Shown: positions 17,464 through 26,867, counted from the stretch's first letter. The stretch is 64,000 nucleotides of DNA from DAIOEK01 sp964648485 (GCA_964648485.1 CAZYOF010000009.1:69966-133965); one strand, 5' to 3'. Translations and numbers: made by a program. The notes: generated by a model not told the origin, from the sequence alone.

Positions 17464-17919
17464 TCAGCTGATCGCCTTTTTTACCAGATCCACAATTCGT
17501 TTCTCTACATCGGGTGTGAGTTCTTTTAATGCAAACGAGGTAGGCCACATGGGACCATCATCCAGGTGCGCATCTTCATTAAAGCCCAGCGTGCAATACC
17601 GTGTTTGAAATTTCTGTCCGCTCTGAAAAAAACAAACCACCTTGCCATCCTTTGCGTATGCAGGCATCCCATACCAGGTGCGGGGGAGAAGATCGGGGGC
17701 AGTGGCGGTGATGATTTCATGCAGACGCGTACCTATCACACGATCCGGTTCAGCCATCTCATCCAGCTTATTGAGCAATTCCTTCTCTCCGGCAGCCCGG
17801 TTTTTCAACATGCGCTCTTCGGCTTTTAATTCCTTTGCGCGCTCCTTCATGGCAGCTTTTTCAAAATCTGAAAATCCCTGATCGTTTTTGGCAGCGGATT
17901 TATTTTTACTTTCTGGCAT
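17464..17919 (-). CDS. DUF1801-domain protein
   Basis: A 151-residue protein. A charged, probably helical N-terminal third (FEKAAMKERAKELKAEER) precedes a DUF1801 domain: LHEIITATAPDLLPRTWYGM, PAYAKDGKVVCFFQSGQKF and the closing LKELTPDVEKRIVDLVKKAI. Related in fold to the YdeI-like neighbour, from which it is separated by 56 bp. The function is unknown; a role in stress or DNA-related processes is sometimes proposed for the family but cannot be read here. Confidence 0.82.
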   Translation of the reverse strand: MPESKNKSAAKNDQGFSDFEKAAMKERAKELKAEERMLKNRAAGEKELLNKLDEMAEPDRVIGTRLHEIITATAPDLLPRTWYGMPAYAKDGKVVCFFQSGQKFQTRYCTLGFNEDAHLDDGPMWPTSFALKELTPDVEKRIVDLVKKAIS

Positions 17920-18172
17920 CGAAAACTCCTCTCAACAGAATCCACAGGATTTGTGGATATCACATCATACAATGACCATGCTTCTTTAGTATATTGCCGC
18001 CATCCGCGCGGATACAGAAGGCTGTATAAGCATGTAAATAGCCAGTGGAAAGGATGAAATAAATTACGCATAAATTCTGTTCAAATCATCCGAATCAACT
18101 CGCCTTCAAAATGGAACGTTGATAGAATCCAAAAGAGCCACACAACAAACCGACAGAGAGGGATATCAAGCA

Positions 18173-20167
18173 ATGAAACCTAAAATGGCTGTACTTGTAG
18201 TTATTATTTTAAGCTGCGCCTTGATACTGAGCGGATGCAGCAATACTCCGGCAACCACAGTAGTAACCGCGATGACAGATACACCCGCCTCGCCGACGGC
18301 AACAGCGACCATCGAACCCAGCAGTACACCGGAACCCAGCCCGACACCCGTTCCACCCATCCCCTGTAGTATTGTCTTTGAAAGCAACCGCGACGGCAAT
18401 CAGGAAATCTACCGGATGAACCCAGACGGAAGCGGACAGACAAACCTTTCGAATGATGGGGCAGAAGACATCAACCCGGTTTGGTCGCCGGATGGATCAC
18501 AAGTCGCTTTTGTTTCAAAGCGTGAGACCTCTGAAGAGGGAGTTCAAAATATCTTTGTAGTAAATGCGGATGGAAGCAACCTTCGCCAATTGACACATCA
18601 TTTTTATGCGGATTGGCCAAGCTGGTCTCATGATGGTAGAAGGATCACCTATACTGACGGAATAGATATTCTGATCATGAATGCGGATGGAAGCGGCGAG
18701 CCAATCAACCTGACCCATGATGAGGTGAAAGATACTCGACCCACCTGGTCTCCAGATGGGACCAAGATTGCCTGGTCATCCGGTGATGATGGGCAATGGA
18801 ACCTGTTCGTCATGGATGCGGATGGCAGTAACAAAAAACAGATAACAGATAATGGACAGGTTTTTGGAGCGACATGGACAATCGACGGACGATTACTGAC
18901 CAATTGGGGATGGTAAAACCGGGAAGAGTTCTGCCATAACTGCGTGGTAACTGCCGATGGATCAGAAATTGTTGATGGGGGCGGCAAAGGCACCCTGGTA
19001 AATTTTGTTCCCTTTGTCACTGCCAATGGGGAAAGAGTGGAGCTTGCCGCAGTCGATAGTTTTGAAGGCAACTCTGAAATTTATATTCTGAGTGACAAAT
19101 TACCTGACACCCTGGGAATTGGTGTGGGGATCGTTAATCTTACCAATAATCCCGCACAAGACGTAAATGCACACTGGCCAGCGAATTGCTTAAGCAGGAT
19201 TGCTGTTACCTCAGTTGCGATTGAACCGGTGGAAGAAGAAATAGAATCAGACCCAAATGACTTTGTATTTGGTTACGCCTCGTATGACGCCAATCAATTT
19301 GCCCGTGAGCGGAATTTCCAAACCGCTTGTGATGAACTTGGCATCCAGTGTGTTTATGGTGACATTCGTGGATTGATCGGACAAGGAGTGGACGCAATCA
19401 TCCAAAATTCGGACAACATGACTGTGAAGGGGTTGCATGATGATATCTTGAGCGCGCGAGACGCAGGCATCCCGGTATTTCTGTTGGACGCAGAATCGAT
19501 CACCCATGGAGCTTATAGTATCACCATAGATCACAGTAAATGGGCGAAAACCAGTCTGGGTTGGCTGCTCAAACAGATTGGTGGAAGCGGCGAGTTTGCT
19601 TACTTCGACCTTGATCCATACAACCGGTATTCTGATACGATCCAGGATCTCCTTCTTAGTAACCCGAACGTCAGGGTGGTTGAGTTCAGAGATGGGAAAT
19701 ATGATCCTTCCAAGATCAAACCTGAAACCAGTGATTTTGTTTATGCCCATCCTGAGTTGAAAGCCATCTGGCACAGCCACGATAACAATCAAGGCATGTG
19801 GGGTCTTGAAGAGAATGGGATTCCTTATGACAAATGGCCTGCCATGGTCTGCGAAGCCAATCTGGATGGTTTACTACTCTGGCAGAAGGCAAAACAGGCG
19901 TACCCCGGTTTTGAGTGTTTTGCTGTTGCCAACCCTCCCGGTATTGCCTATGACGCAGTTTATGCTGCCTATTACCTGGTCACGGGGCATCAAATTGATG
20001 AGTCTGCGCTGGCTGGACCATACGGTCAATCTTTGTACGTGGATATCCCTGAAGTTACCAATGAAAATTACCAGCAAATACTTGCAGAAATGAAAAAGAT
20101 GAATTTGTACGAAGTCGATCAATTCATGTCTCCCGATGAGATACTGGAAAAATGGTTCATTGATTGA
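18173..20167 (+). pseudogene. TolB-like beta-propeller / sugar-binding-protein fusion, split by one in-frame TAA
   Basis: The 5' part (18173-18916) encodes a lipoprotein (LILSGC lipobox, Thr/Pro-rich linker) with TolB/PD40 propeller repeats: IVFESNRDGNQEIYRMNPDG, PVWSPDGSQVAFVSKRE, ITYTDGIDILIMNADGSG. It ends at a TAA (18914-18916) right after LLTNWGW. The same frame continues without another stop as NREEFCHNCVVTADGSEIVD, finishes the propeller, and then gives a type I periplasmic binding-protein domain (DFVFGYASYDANQFARE to DEILEKWFID). Without the stop it would be one 664-residue secreted sensor. The 3' half can only start weakly from a GTG at 18944 and would lack a signal peptide. Either the gene is newly inactivated, or the stop is read through, or the base is a sequence error. 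Confidence 0.78.
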
Positions 20168-20210
20168 TAACCAATTAGACGAGTTAATGGAATAACGATC
20201 CATCTAAAGA

Positions 20211-20248
20211 AATCAGTGCCGGCACTAAATGCGATGGCACTGATTTTT
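20211..20248 (+). terminator. Rho-independent terminator
   Basis: AATCAGTGCC (20211-20220) pairs with GGCACTGATT (20236-20245), followed by TTT. It closes the propeller/binding-protein unit. Confidence 0.75.
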
Positions 20249-20347
20249 CATCAAAGGTGGTTATAGATATTGCAAATTTCCGGAAGGCGAGATGCGCCAC
20301 ACGGTCAAGAACATCGACCAGAAGTAATGAGATGCAGCCTTTTTGGA

Positions 20348-21328
20348 TTAGCTGCTGACCCGATTTCTGCCTTGTTCTTTCGCCTCATACAGCTTTTCAT
20401 CTGCTTTTTGTAACAATTCTGCAATCGTTTCACCTTCATAGGTTTTTACACCACAACTAATCGTTACCCTTAAATCATCGTTATATTTAATTTCGTTAAC
20501 CCCTTCCCAGATTCTCTCTGCCACAACCAGCGATTCTGCCAGGTTTGAATTTGGAAATATCACCAGGAACTCTTCGCCACCATACCGCCCGGGAATATCC
20601 GTTCTCCGCACACTTCTGCGAATTGTGTCTGCAACCTCGCGTAATACATCGTCTCCCCGCACATGTCCATACCTGTCATTCACCTGCTTAAAATGATCAA
20701 TATCAATCATCATGACGGACAGCGGACTTTTATATCTCTTTGCACGATCCACCTCATATTCCAATTTGCTATAAACCGTCCTTCGATTGAACAACTTCGT
20801 CAACTCATCGGTAGTCGCCAATTTTTCTAAAAGCTCATTCTGCTCTTCCAGCTTATTTTGTAATTCTTTTCTCTCTGTGATATCAAACACAATCCCCGCA
20901 ACCAATAATGGTTTGCCTTCTTCATCCCTTTTGGTTATTTTCCCTAAATCGTAATACCATCTCCATTTTCCATCTTTGGTTTTAATCCTGTATTCGGTCT
21001 CATAAACCGATTTAGTACCATTCAGATGTTCGCGCATGGCTGTCATTGCGCTTTCATAATCTTCGGGGTGAATTTTTTCTGTAAAATACTGGTAATTTGG
21101 TCTTTCAGGAATATCTTTAACATCATATCCAAGGGTCGTGACTTTCAATGGATTGAATGTAACAACGTTCGTCTGAAAATTCCAATACCAACGCCCCAGG
21201 TTCCCCGTCCACGCATAATTCAGTTTTTCTTCTTCAATGTTTTCTCTCTGATACTCTTCGACCAGACTTTCCAGTTCTTTTATCCGCACCAGTAATTGTT
21301 CACGGTTGAAGCTATCGTATTGGTTCAT
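20348..21328 (-). CDS. PAS-GGDEF diguanylate cyclase
   Basis: A 326-residue cytosolic protein that should make cyclic di-GMP from two GTP. Order of domains: a short coiled coil (ELESLVEEYQRENIEEEKLN), a PAS domain with PAC motif (YETEYRIKTKDGKWRWYYDL, PLLVAGIVFDITERKELQNK), a linker helix, and a GGDEF domain with intact active site GRYGGEEFLVIFP. ALSVMMIDIDHFKQVNDRYG supplies the metal-binding Asp region. The upstream 28 codons of the open frame were excluded because MNQYDSF has a better context. No EAL domain is present. Confidence 0.93.
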   Translation of the reverse strand: MNQYDSFNREQLLVRIKELESLVEEYQRENIEEEKLNYAWTGNLGRWYWNFQTNVVTFNPLKVTTLGYDVKDIPERPNYQYFTEKIHPEDYESAMTAMREHLNGTKSVYETEYRIKTKDGKWRWYYDLGKITKRDEEGKPLLVAGIVFDITERKELQNKLEEQNELLEKLATTDELTKLFNRRTVYSKLEYEVDRAKRYKSPLSVMMIDIDHFKQVNDRYGHVRGDDVLREVADTIRRSVRRTDIPGRYGGEEFLVIFPNSNLAESLVVAERIWEGVNEIKYNDDLRVTISCGVKTYEGETIAELLQKADEKLYEAKEQGRNRVSS

Positions 21329-21530
21329 TCTATTAACCTCATTAATTGTTATACCGTTGTAATAAAAATTATACAGCGAACCTTTTCTGGATTTTATGCT
21401 TGCTAAACGCAAGCCTGTTCACGTAGCCCTTAAATATTTCTTGTTACCTTTTTGAACCGCACACTTTGGACCGTCGCACCCGTCTGGCGCATCCTTTGTT
21501 GTAAGCGGATTTTACAAGGGCAGTATCATT

Positions 21531-22478
21531 TTAACCCGATAGATGTTGCTTTAAAGCCGCCATTTGTGATCTCCGAAATTCCTGAACGACCGGTAATTGA
21601 GAGTCAAATACATCAAACCCATGAAAAGCGCCGGAGACTGTGTACAGTTCGCACTGGACGCCGCTCTCTTTTAATCTCTGGGCATAAGCCAGATTTTCAT
21701 CAAGAAAAAGATCGATTGAGCCTACCCCGATCCATGCCGGTGGCAAACCCGTCAGATCAACTCGTCGTGCGGGCACAGCATACTCCGGCACAACTTCCGA
21801 TCCAAAACTCGTTCCCAGATACGATCCCCATCCAAACCGATTGCTCTTCTGGTTCCAGGCAATATGATCGATATTTTCAATCTTCGGGCGGAAAACCGTC
21901 CGGTCATCCAGCATCGGATAGACTAGGATTTGAAATGACGGCTTGATTTCCTGACGATCACAGGCAAGCTGGATCAGCGAAGCTGCCAAACCGCCTCCCG
22001 CACTTGCACCGCCGATAGCGATGCGGTTCTCATCCATACCAAGCGCTGGCGCGTGTTTTGCGACCCACTGCAGGGTTGTATAGCCATCCTCCAATGCCAC
22101 CGGAAATGGGAATTTTGGGGCTAAGCGATAGTCGACCGAAACCACCTGGATACCCAGCTCCCGAACATACTGAATGCAAAGGCCATCATCCTGTTCAGGG
22201 CCCCCCATGACATATCCACCCCCATGCAGCCAGAGTAATAACGGTGTGGGAGCAGACAGGGATTTACGTTTGTAGATACGCAACCGGATTTTAGCCCCAT
22301 CAATCGCGGAAAGGATAAAGGTATTTTCAACCAGGATATCCCGGGGTAGCTTCGCGGGTGGTATCAGGCGCGTCAAGAAACGAAACAGCCAGATATTCCT
22401 GCTGGTAAAGCTGATATTTGGCATCTTCCGCGCGACTGGCTGTAGTTCCGGGTGTATTTGTGAAAGGTCAATTTTCAT
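21531..22478 (-). CDS. Alpha/beta-hydrolase, hormone-sensitive-lipase family
   Basis: A 315-residue esterase. The oxyanion hole is LLWLHGGGYVMGG and the nucleophile motif IGGASAGGGLAASL, both diagnostic of the HSL (family IV) group. The Asp lies near IGVGSIDLFLDE and the His in VSGAFHGFDVF. Family members cleave short- to medium-chain esters. It has no signal peptide. It is isolated, with a methyltransferase gene in the same direction about 120 bp upstream. Confidence 0.92.
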   Translation of the reverse strand: MKIDLSQIHPELQPVARKMPNISFTSRNIWLFRFLTRLIPPAKLPRDILVENTFILSAIDGAKIRLRIYKRKSLSAPTPLLLWLHGGGYVMGGPEQDDGLCIQYVRELGIQVVSVDYRLAPKFPFPVALEDGYTTLQWVAKHAPALGMDENRIAIGGASAGGGLAASLIQLACDRQEIKPSFQILVYPMLDDRTVFRPKIENIDHIAWNQKSNRFGWGSYLGTSFGSEVVPEYAVPARRVDLTGLPPAWIGVGSIDLFLDENLAYAQRLKESGVQCELYTVSGAFHGFDVFDSQLPVVQEFRRSQMAALKQHLSG

Positions 22479-22594
22479 TGGAGTTAGCCTTGTCGATAGA
22501 CCGCCCCCTACATAACAACTGTAATAATAACAAAATTCACCTTATAAATGTGCGTATCCGAACTGGCAGCAGATACGCCGATTGCGCCAATGCT

Positions 22595-23341
22595 TTATCT
22601 AATCATCAACGCGAACACACCCCAACCGAGGTATTCACGCGAGTAAGCGGTATAGCGCGCGGGTTCCGTGGTCAGGTTGGCGCGGACCTCTTCCACAAGC
22701 TCATCAGAGGGATTGGCATCAAGCCAACGGCGCATGGTAAGCCATTTAGCTGCCTCGTACCGATCCCAATCGTCCTGGTCAGCCAGAATCATTTCGACAA
22801 CATCGCAGCCAAGGGGGTTGAAAGACGCGAGAAGTTCTGAAAGCAGGAGAAAATCGGAGATTGCGTGAGCATGACATTCCCTGGCAGTATCCTCTGTTGG
22901 AGGCAGCTTCCGCCAGTAAGGCTCGCCGATGAGGATGATCCCTCCAGGGAGCAGGCTTCGCGCCAGAAGCTCAATCGTGCCGGCGACTCCACCGGCGATC
23001 CAGGTGGCGCCCACACAGGCTGCCACACTGACCTTTTCATCAGTGATATATCCGGCAGCATCGCCGTGGATGAACTCTACTTGATCGGTGACACCGAGTT
23101 CTTCAGCACGGATTTTCGCCTGCTCGGTGTACAACTGGCTCATGTCGATGCCGATGCCGGTGATGCCGTGATCGCGTGCCCAGGTGCACAGCATCTCCCC
23201 CGATCCGCTGCCGAGGTCGAGCACCCGGTCTCCAGATTCCAGCCGGAGAGCTCTGCCAAGGGTGGCAAGCTTTTCGGGTGAAAGCGGGTTGTGGATGCGG
23301 TGCGCACTTTCAGAAATATTGAATATTCGTGGAATGTCCAT
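22595..23341 (-). CDS. Class I SAM-dependent methyltransferase
   Basis: A 248-residue methyltransferase. SAM-binding motif I is DRVLDLGSGSGEMLCTWA, followed by GIGIDMSQLYTEQAKIRAEE and the acidic loop VEFIHGDAAGY. LLPGGIILIGEPYWRKLPP lies at the start of the substrate lid. The pattern resembles small-molecule methyltransferases of the UbiE group. The substrate is unknown. Residues after 200 (YTAYSREYLGWGVFALMIR) match the usual end of the family, so the gene is complete. Confidence 0.88.
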   Translation of the reverse strand: MDIPRIFNISESAHRIHNPLSPEKLATLGRALRLESGDRVLDLGSGSGEMLCTWARDHGITGIGIDMSQLYTEQAKIRAEELGVTDQVEFIHGDAAGYITDEKVSVAACVGATWIAGGVAGTIELLARSLLPGGIILIGEPYWRKLPPTEDTARECHAHAISDFLLLSELLASFNPLGCDVVEMILADQDDWDRYEAAKWLTMRRWLDANPSDELVEEVRANLTTEPARYTAYSREYLGWGVFALMIR

Positions 23342-23935
23342 GATGGAAAATCTCCTTGATGAATTGAAACTACACAGCCTGACGGCTTTTGTTACTTAGA
23401 AGAATCAGTAACTGATTATCCCAATTATTCAGTATCCCATATACCAGTATTTAGGTGGGCATGAGTTCTTTTTGTGAAAAACCAATAAAGTAATTGATAT
23501 CTCACTTGAGAATTCTACTCCTAAAAATCATTCGCCAAAAATAAAGTCGTCTAGCAAATTGAGGTTGCAATTAAGCAGAACTCTAAGCCATACTGCGCAA
23601 AATACATATAAATCCCACTTACTATTAGATTAGTCCTTTATGGCAGCAGCGTGCTTTTATAGGAAAACACATACAATGACACCAGTTAGATTAGTAACTA
23701 ACACAAGTCTCGGAGAGAACATTATTTCCGATGCAACTTAATAACTATTCACAGCATAGGATATGTGGCACATAGGATTCAAGTTGAGTTTGTATATATA
23801 TAGCTCGGTTTTGCGTATTTACATTAGGTGAGTAAATGAAACATAGAATTCAAGCCACACAAGTTACTAGGTCCAAAGGTTGTATAGAAAAAACTACATG
23901 CCTAATTGCACATTAGAGAGCAAAGGATTTAATAA
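23342..23935. other. A+T-rich gene-free interval
   Basis: About 590 bp with stops in all frames and no recognised domain, tRNA or strong terminator. The composition differs from the genes to the left and resembles the following block of unknown small genes, so this may be the left fringe of accessory DNA. I cannot assign any function. Confidence 0.5.
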
Positions 23936-24289
23936 TTATTTATGGATCAATTGAGCAATGGCTAAGTAAAGAGAAATAAGGAATGCAGTCACTGTTAAAA
24001 TATCTCTAATTATGATTAATACTTTACTATTACGAAATTGCAAATACGAGTCCTTCTTCCTTTCTTCATCGCCCAAAGCTGTGAAAGGATAACCTATTCC
24101 TCGTATAAACTCTTTGTGATCAGAATTTCCACTAGTCACATCATGAAAAGCATCTTCATTTAGAATCTTATGAACTAGCCAGCGTTCAAGAATCAAATTT
24201 TCTTCTCGTGTAAAACTATGGTCATTTTTATACGGGGAATTAAAAATAGCCAAGAGTTTCTTTGCAAGCTTTTTCTCTTCTTTATTCAT
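23936..24289 (-). CDS. Hypothetical protein with C-terminal membrane span
   Basis: A 117-residue protein: charged helical N-terminal region (KEEKKLAKKLLAIFNSPYK), middle segment REENLILERWLVHKILNEDA, and a single C-terminal span (ILTVTAFLISLYLAIAQLI). Tail-anchored layout. It is not recognised. A+T-rich codon use and isolation in a gene-poor block suggest it is accessory DNA. Confidence 0.55.
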   Translation of the reverse strand: MNKEEKKLAKKLLAIFNSPYKNDHSFTREENLILERWLVHKILNEDAFHDVTSGNSDHKEFIRGIGYPFTALGDEERKKDSYLQFRNSKVLIIIRDILTVTAFLISLYLAIAQLIHK

Positions 24290-24334
24290 TGGATACTCCT
24301 ACTCATTGTATACTTCATGATTTCTTACGCCTTG

Positions 24335-24384
24335 CGGTTTACGTTACCTTAAAGTGAGCGAGGTTGTATTTTGTTTGGGAGCAG
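24335..24384. repeat. Intergenic motif pair, copy 1
   Basis: CGGTTTACGTTAC (24335-24347) and GGGAGCAG (24377-24384) recur as CGGTTTGCGTTAC and GGGAGCAG in the next intergenic region (25079-25127) with similar spacing. Both flank genes of unknown function. The nature of the element is not known. Confidence 0.4.
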
Positions 24385-24485
24385 AAAAACCTCGAAGCGA
24401 GGGAAATACATTGAAAATACCATACACCGCCGAAGGCGACAGTCCCCACCCGTCAAATGCCCGCTGTGTTGTGTGGCTTTTGACT

Positions 24486-25040
24486 TTAAGACTCTAACAC
24501 TGTAAGCGACATACACTTTGGGCAGGCTGAATATACTTCATTCGGATTTTCTTCCCAGGCGTAACTACAGTATGAACATTGACGCCAATTATCATCAATT
24601 ACCTTTGCGGGGATAGCTTTTGGAGACGGAACTTCTGAATTCAAATGTGCCTTCATGCCTAAATATTCTGATTGAACTCGATAGAACAATTGCCTGGCAG
24701 AAATTTTGAACGATGAATCAAATTTCATTTCAATTTTTCTGACTTCATTGTACGCTGATTCTTGTCTTACCAAACCTGCTGCTCCAAAATACTCGCCCGC
24801 ATCATTGATGGCAAATTTTATAACGTCAACAAATAATATTTCAACTGCATAAGGTTGCCATTGCGATTGAATAAGTACCTGTGCGTCAAATTGATGATTC
24901 ATTAGCTTTTTGCTATCGTGCAGGACTGCACCACGATTAATAATATGAATTTCTTTTGTCATGCTATCGTGGAAATTGCCAATGGAATTTAACAAACCGT
25001 CCATCTCGCCTTGATTTACGACTTCCTGATAATGCTTCAT
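24486..25040 (-). CDS. Hypothetical protein with C-terminal zinc ribbon
   Basis: A 184-residue protein. The C-terminus has CSYCSYAW and, 15 residues later, SACPKCMSL, two CxxC pairs that should bind one zinc ion. The N-terminal 130 residues (GNFHDSMTKEIHIINRGAVL, VDVIKFAINDAGEYFGAAGL) form a beta-rich domain that I do not recognise. It is flanked on both sides by the same short intergenic motif pair, like a gene cassette. No function is proposed. Confidence 0.6.
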   Translation of the reverse strand: MKHYQEVVNQGEMDGLLNSIGNFHDSMTKEIHIINRGAVLHDSKKLMNHQFDAQVLIQSQWQPYAVEILFVDVIKFAINDAGEYFGAAGLVRQESAYNEVRKIEMKFDSSFKISARQLFYRVQSEYLGMKAHLNSEVPSPKAIPAKVIDDNWRQCSYCSYAWEENPNEVYSACPKCMSLTVLES

Positions 25041-25078
25041 CTATTTTGCACCTTCATTTTTACAAGACAGCCACCCAA

Positions 25079-25127
25079 CGGTTTGCGTTACGTGCGGGTG
25101 GGTGGTCGTGGACACTGCCGGGAGCAG
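25079..25127. repeat. Intergenic motif pair, copy 2
   Basis: Second copy of the CGGTTTRCGTTAC...GGGAGCAG pair. Here it is preceded by CCACCCAAC and contains GGGTGG, which can pair over a short distance. See copy 1 at 24335. Confidence 0.4.
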
Positions 25128-25213
25128 GCTTCAATTCAATTCCGGTAATCACTGTTGACAAATATCTTGCCCCTCAGCCTCAATTATAAAAAACAACTGT
25201 AGCTACGTAAAAC

Positions 25214-25244
25214 AAAAAAAGCCTCCTCCATCCCTGGAAGGTGC
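25214..25244 (-). terminator. Terminator after DUF35-type tail copy 1
   Basis: On the minus strand an imperfect GC-rich stem (GCACCTTCCA with TGGAGGAGGC) is followed by seven T. It lies just downstream of the gene-tail copy at 25279-25329, as expected for the end of an operon. Confidence 0.65.
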
Positions 25245-25278
25245 TTCATCATTTTATCTTTATCCTTACCAAGCCATT

Positions 25279-25329
25279 ACCGGGCGGAACTTATACCCGT
25301 ACATCCGACTCGGTCCGCGCGGGAGAGGT
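25279..25329 (-). repeat. Displaced OB-fold gene tail, copy 1
   Basis: The minus strand reads PSRMYGYKFRPVM then AW and a stop, the characteristic end of DUF35 OB-fold proteins, without the rest of the gene. It matches 48 of 51 bases of the copy at 26937-26987. It is followed by its own terminator. I read it as a scar of recombination in or near the 3' end of a DUF35 gene. Confidence 0.65.
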
Positions 25330-25422
25330 GAGAGTATTGATTTGACAAAACGAATCACCCATCATCAATTCTTAATAATGGATCCACATACTTACACCGA
25401 AGGCGGTCGGATGAAGACGGTA

Positions 25423-26205
25423 CTAGCCTACCTCGTCTAAAATATCTGTTACCTTATCTGCAAGCAAACAGACTTGGTGGTATAAGACGCCTAAATCAAA
25501 TCTTTCTCCAAGGATCATAAATAGGTCTTCGTCAGACTGAATTGCTCGAAGGGCACGATTTTCAGGAAAGTCCTTGGTTCCAGAATCAACCAAATTACAA
25601 TCAAAAAAAGGGCTGCCAGCATACAAATACAACCATGCATCAAGCCTCTCCTCGAAGTGTTCTAAGTGATTTCGGGTTGTCCGATACAATTTTAATTCAA
25701 TATCACTGAAATCAATGATTTGACTTGCCAATTTTGCATTAATACTGTTTGAAGGAATAATTAATTTGTCAATTAGCTTATCCACATTAGCTATGTGAAC
25801 AAGGAAATGGTGAGTATGTAGAAAAACCGCCTCTGAATCTGCAACATTTTTTGCAATCAAGTAATTCTTATAACAAAAAATAGCAAACCGTAATTGAGTC
25901 CCGATTTCGCGCAAGTATATATAGGTACGATTTATTGGAAACCAAGTCTGACTCTGAACAAAACCTCTCCAAAATTCTTTCGGTGAATCTAATTTTTGTT
26001 GTTTTAATTCTTCAACCAACTGCAGGATACAGTTGTCTTTAATCGAATTACCATCATTATCTACAACCTCCTGTTCTAAAGAACCAATAATTAAAGGAAA
26101 TTGACGGTGTGATTTTCGAAATTCCTTGAAATGCTTGTCTACTTCTCTTTTGTCAACACCAAGCACTTCATTCAATATCAAGCTTAAAAATTCTTCTGTT
26201 TTCAT
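25423..26205 (-). CDS. Hypothetical protein with a HEPN-like RX4H motif
   Basis: A 260-residue, mostly helical protein. The segment LKLYRTTRNHLEHFEERLD contains R175-TTRN-H180, an RX4H motif typical of HEPN ribonucleases, in a long helix as expected. VFLHTHHFLVHIANVDKLI lies just before it. HEPN proteins often act as toxins or RNases in defence systems, but a motif alone is weak support. No nucleotidyltransferase partner lies beside it. It sits between two DUF35-type tail copies, that is, within the accretion zone left of the main island. Confidence 0.5.
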   Translation of the reverse strand: MKTEEFLSLILNEVLGVDKREVDKHFKEFRKSHRQFPLIIGSLEQEVVDNDGNSIKDNCILQLVEELKQQKLDSPKEFWRGFVQSQTWFPINRTYIYLREIGTQLRFAIFCYKNYLIAKNVADSEAVFLHTHHFLVHIANVDKLIDKLIIPSNSINAKLASQIIDFSDIELKLYRTTRNHLEHFEERLDAWLYLYAGSPFFDCNLVDSGTKDFPENRALRAIQSDEDLFMILGERFDLGVLYHQVCLLADKVTDILDEVG

Positions 26206-26287
26206 TTTCTGTCGCCCCTAAAGCGAGTAGGGTGAGTTCAATTTTGAACACGCAGTATTAGCAATGTTAATATTATACGCCCCGACA

Positions 26288-26319
26288 TCAAAACCGCCCT
26301 CCATCACTGGAAGGCGGTT
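26288..26319 (-). terminator. Original terminator of the DUF35 gene
   Basis: AACCGCC (26292-26298) pairs with GGCGGTT (26313-26319), with further inner pairs, and TTTT follows on the minus strand. It lies 26 bp after the original DUF35 stop codon (26345-26347), which is now separated from its gene by the island. Confidence 0.72.
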
Positions 26320-26344
26320 CATCTTTACATCAATATGGGTTCTA

Positions 26345-26403
26345 TTATCGCATCACCGGCCTAAACTTGTAGCCGTAAACAATGATGCCGCGATCCCCTT
26401 CAT
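26345..26403 (-). pseudogene. Displaced original 3' end of the DUF35 gene
   Basis: The minus strand reads EGDRGIIVYGYKFRPVMR and a stop. The upper 40 bases are identical to the corresponding part of the present DUF35 gene at 46094-46501. The last codons (VMR, stop) and the terminator behind them are evidently the original end of that gene, cut off by insertion of the element. Confidence 0.8.
26364..26403. other. Left attachment-site repeat (attL)
   Basis: A 40-bp sequence, AACTTGTAGCCGTAAACAAT followed by GATGCCGCGATCCCCTTCAT, is repeated without mismatch and in the same orientation at 46122-46161. One further base differs and then GGTGC is again shared. The repeats bracket the integrase-bearing island. 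Confidence 0.85.
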
Positions 26404-26423
26404 TGGTGCAAAACTTTGATAGG

Positions 26424-26834
26424 TTAATCATACACACCCGCAGATTCAGGCTGGTAGAGGATCTCATCGACGCGCAGGCTGGCTTTTCCGGCAGGGGTAT
26501 CCCATTCAAACACATCTCCCACACGGTAGCCCAACATGGCGGTGCCGATGGGCGCCAAAATGGAGACCTTCCCCTCCCCCTGCGCATCTGGTGGGTAGAC
26601 CAGGGTTAATTCAAGATTGCTGTTATCTTCAAGATCGGTGAGGATCACCCGCGAATTCATGGTGATCACATCCGCCGGGATTTTTTCAGGCGCAACCACC
26701 TCTGCCCGATCCAATTCACTCTTGAGCTACTGGATGTAAACGCTGCTGCGGTAGCCGCTATTTTCGGCTTCACGGATCGCCTCACGCAGATTTTTAAGAT
26801 CATTCTCGGTTATTTGTATTTTCCTGGCATTCAT
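26424..26834 (-). pseudogene. rnk: Rnk/GreA-C-type regulator with an in-frame amber stop
   Basis: Complete length for the Rnk family (nucleoside diphosphate kinase regulator, GreA/GreB-like C-terminal domain), which binds RNA polymerase. The N-terminal coiled coil (MNARKIQITENDLKNLREAI) and the C-terminal FKBP-like domain (VSILAPIGTAMLGYRVGDVF, DEILYQPESAG) are both present in one frame. Codon 36 is TAG (26727-26729), interrupting the coiled coil between SVYIQ and LKSELDRAEV. A restart at TTG (26714) would give only the C-terminal domain. Probably inactive. Confidence 0.75.
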
Positions 26835-26867
26835 AAATCACCCTCTTTTTTGAAATAGTAAGCAAAC

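Noticed and set aside
24335..25127. A true integron cassette array.
   Set aside because: The motif pairs do not show the full attC pattern of paired inverse and core sites, and no integron-type integrase is nearby; kept only as a low-interest repeat.
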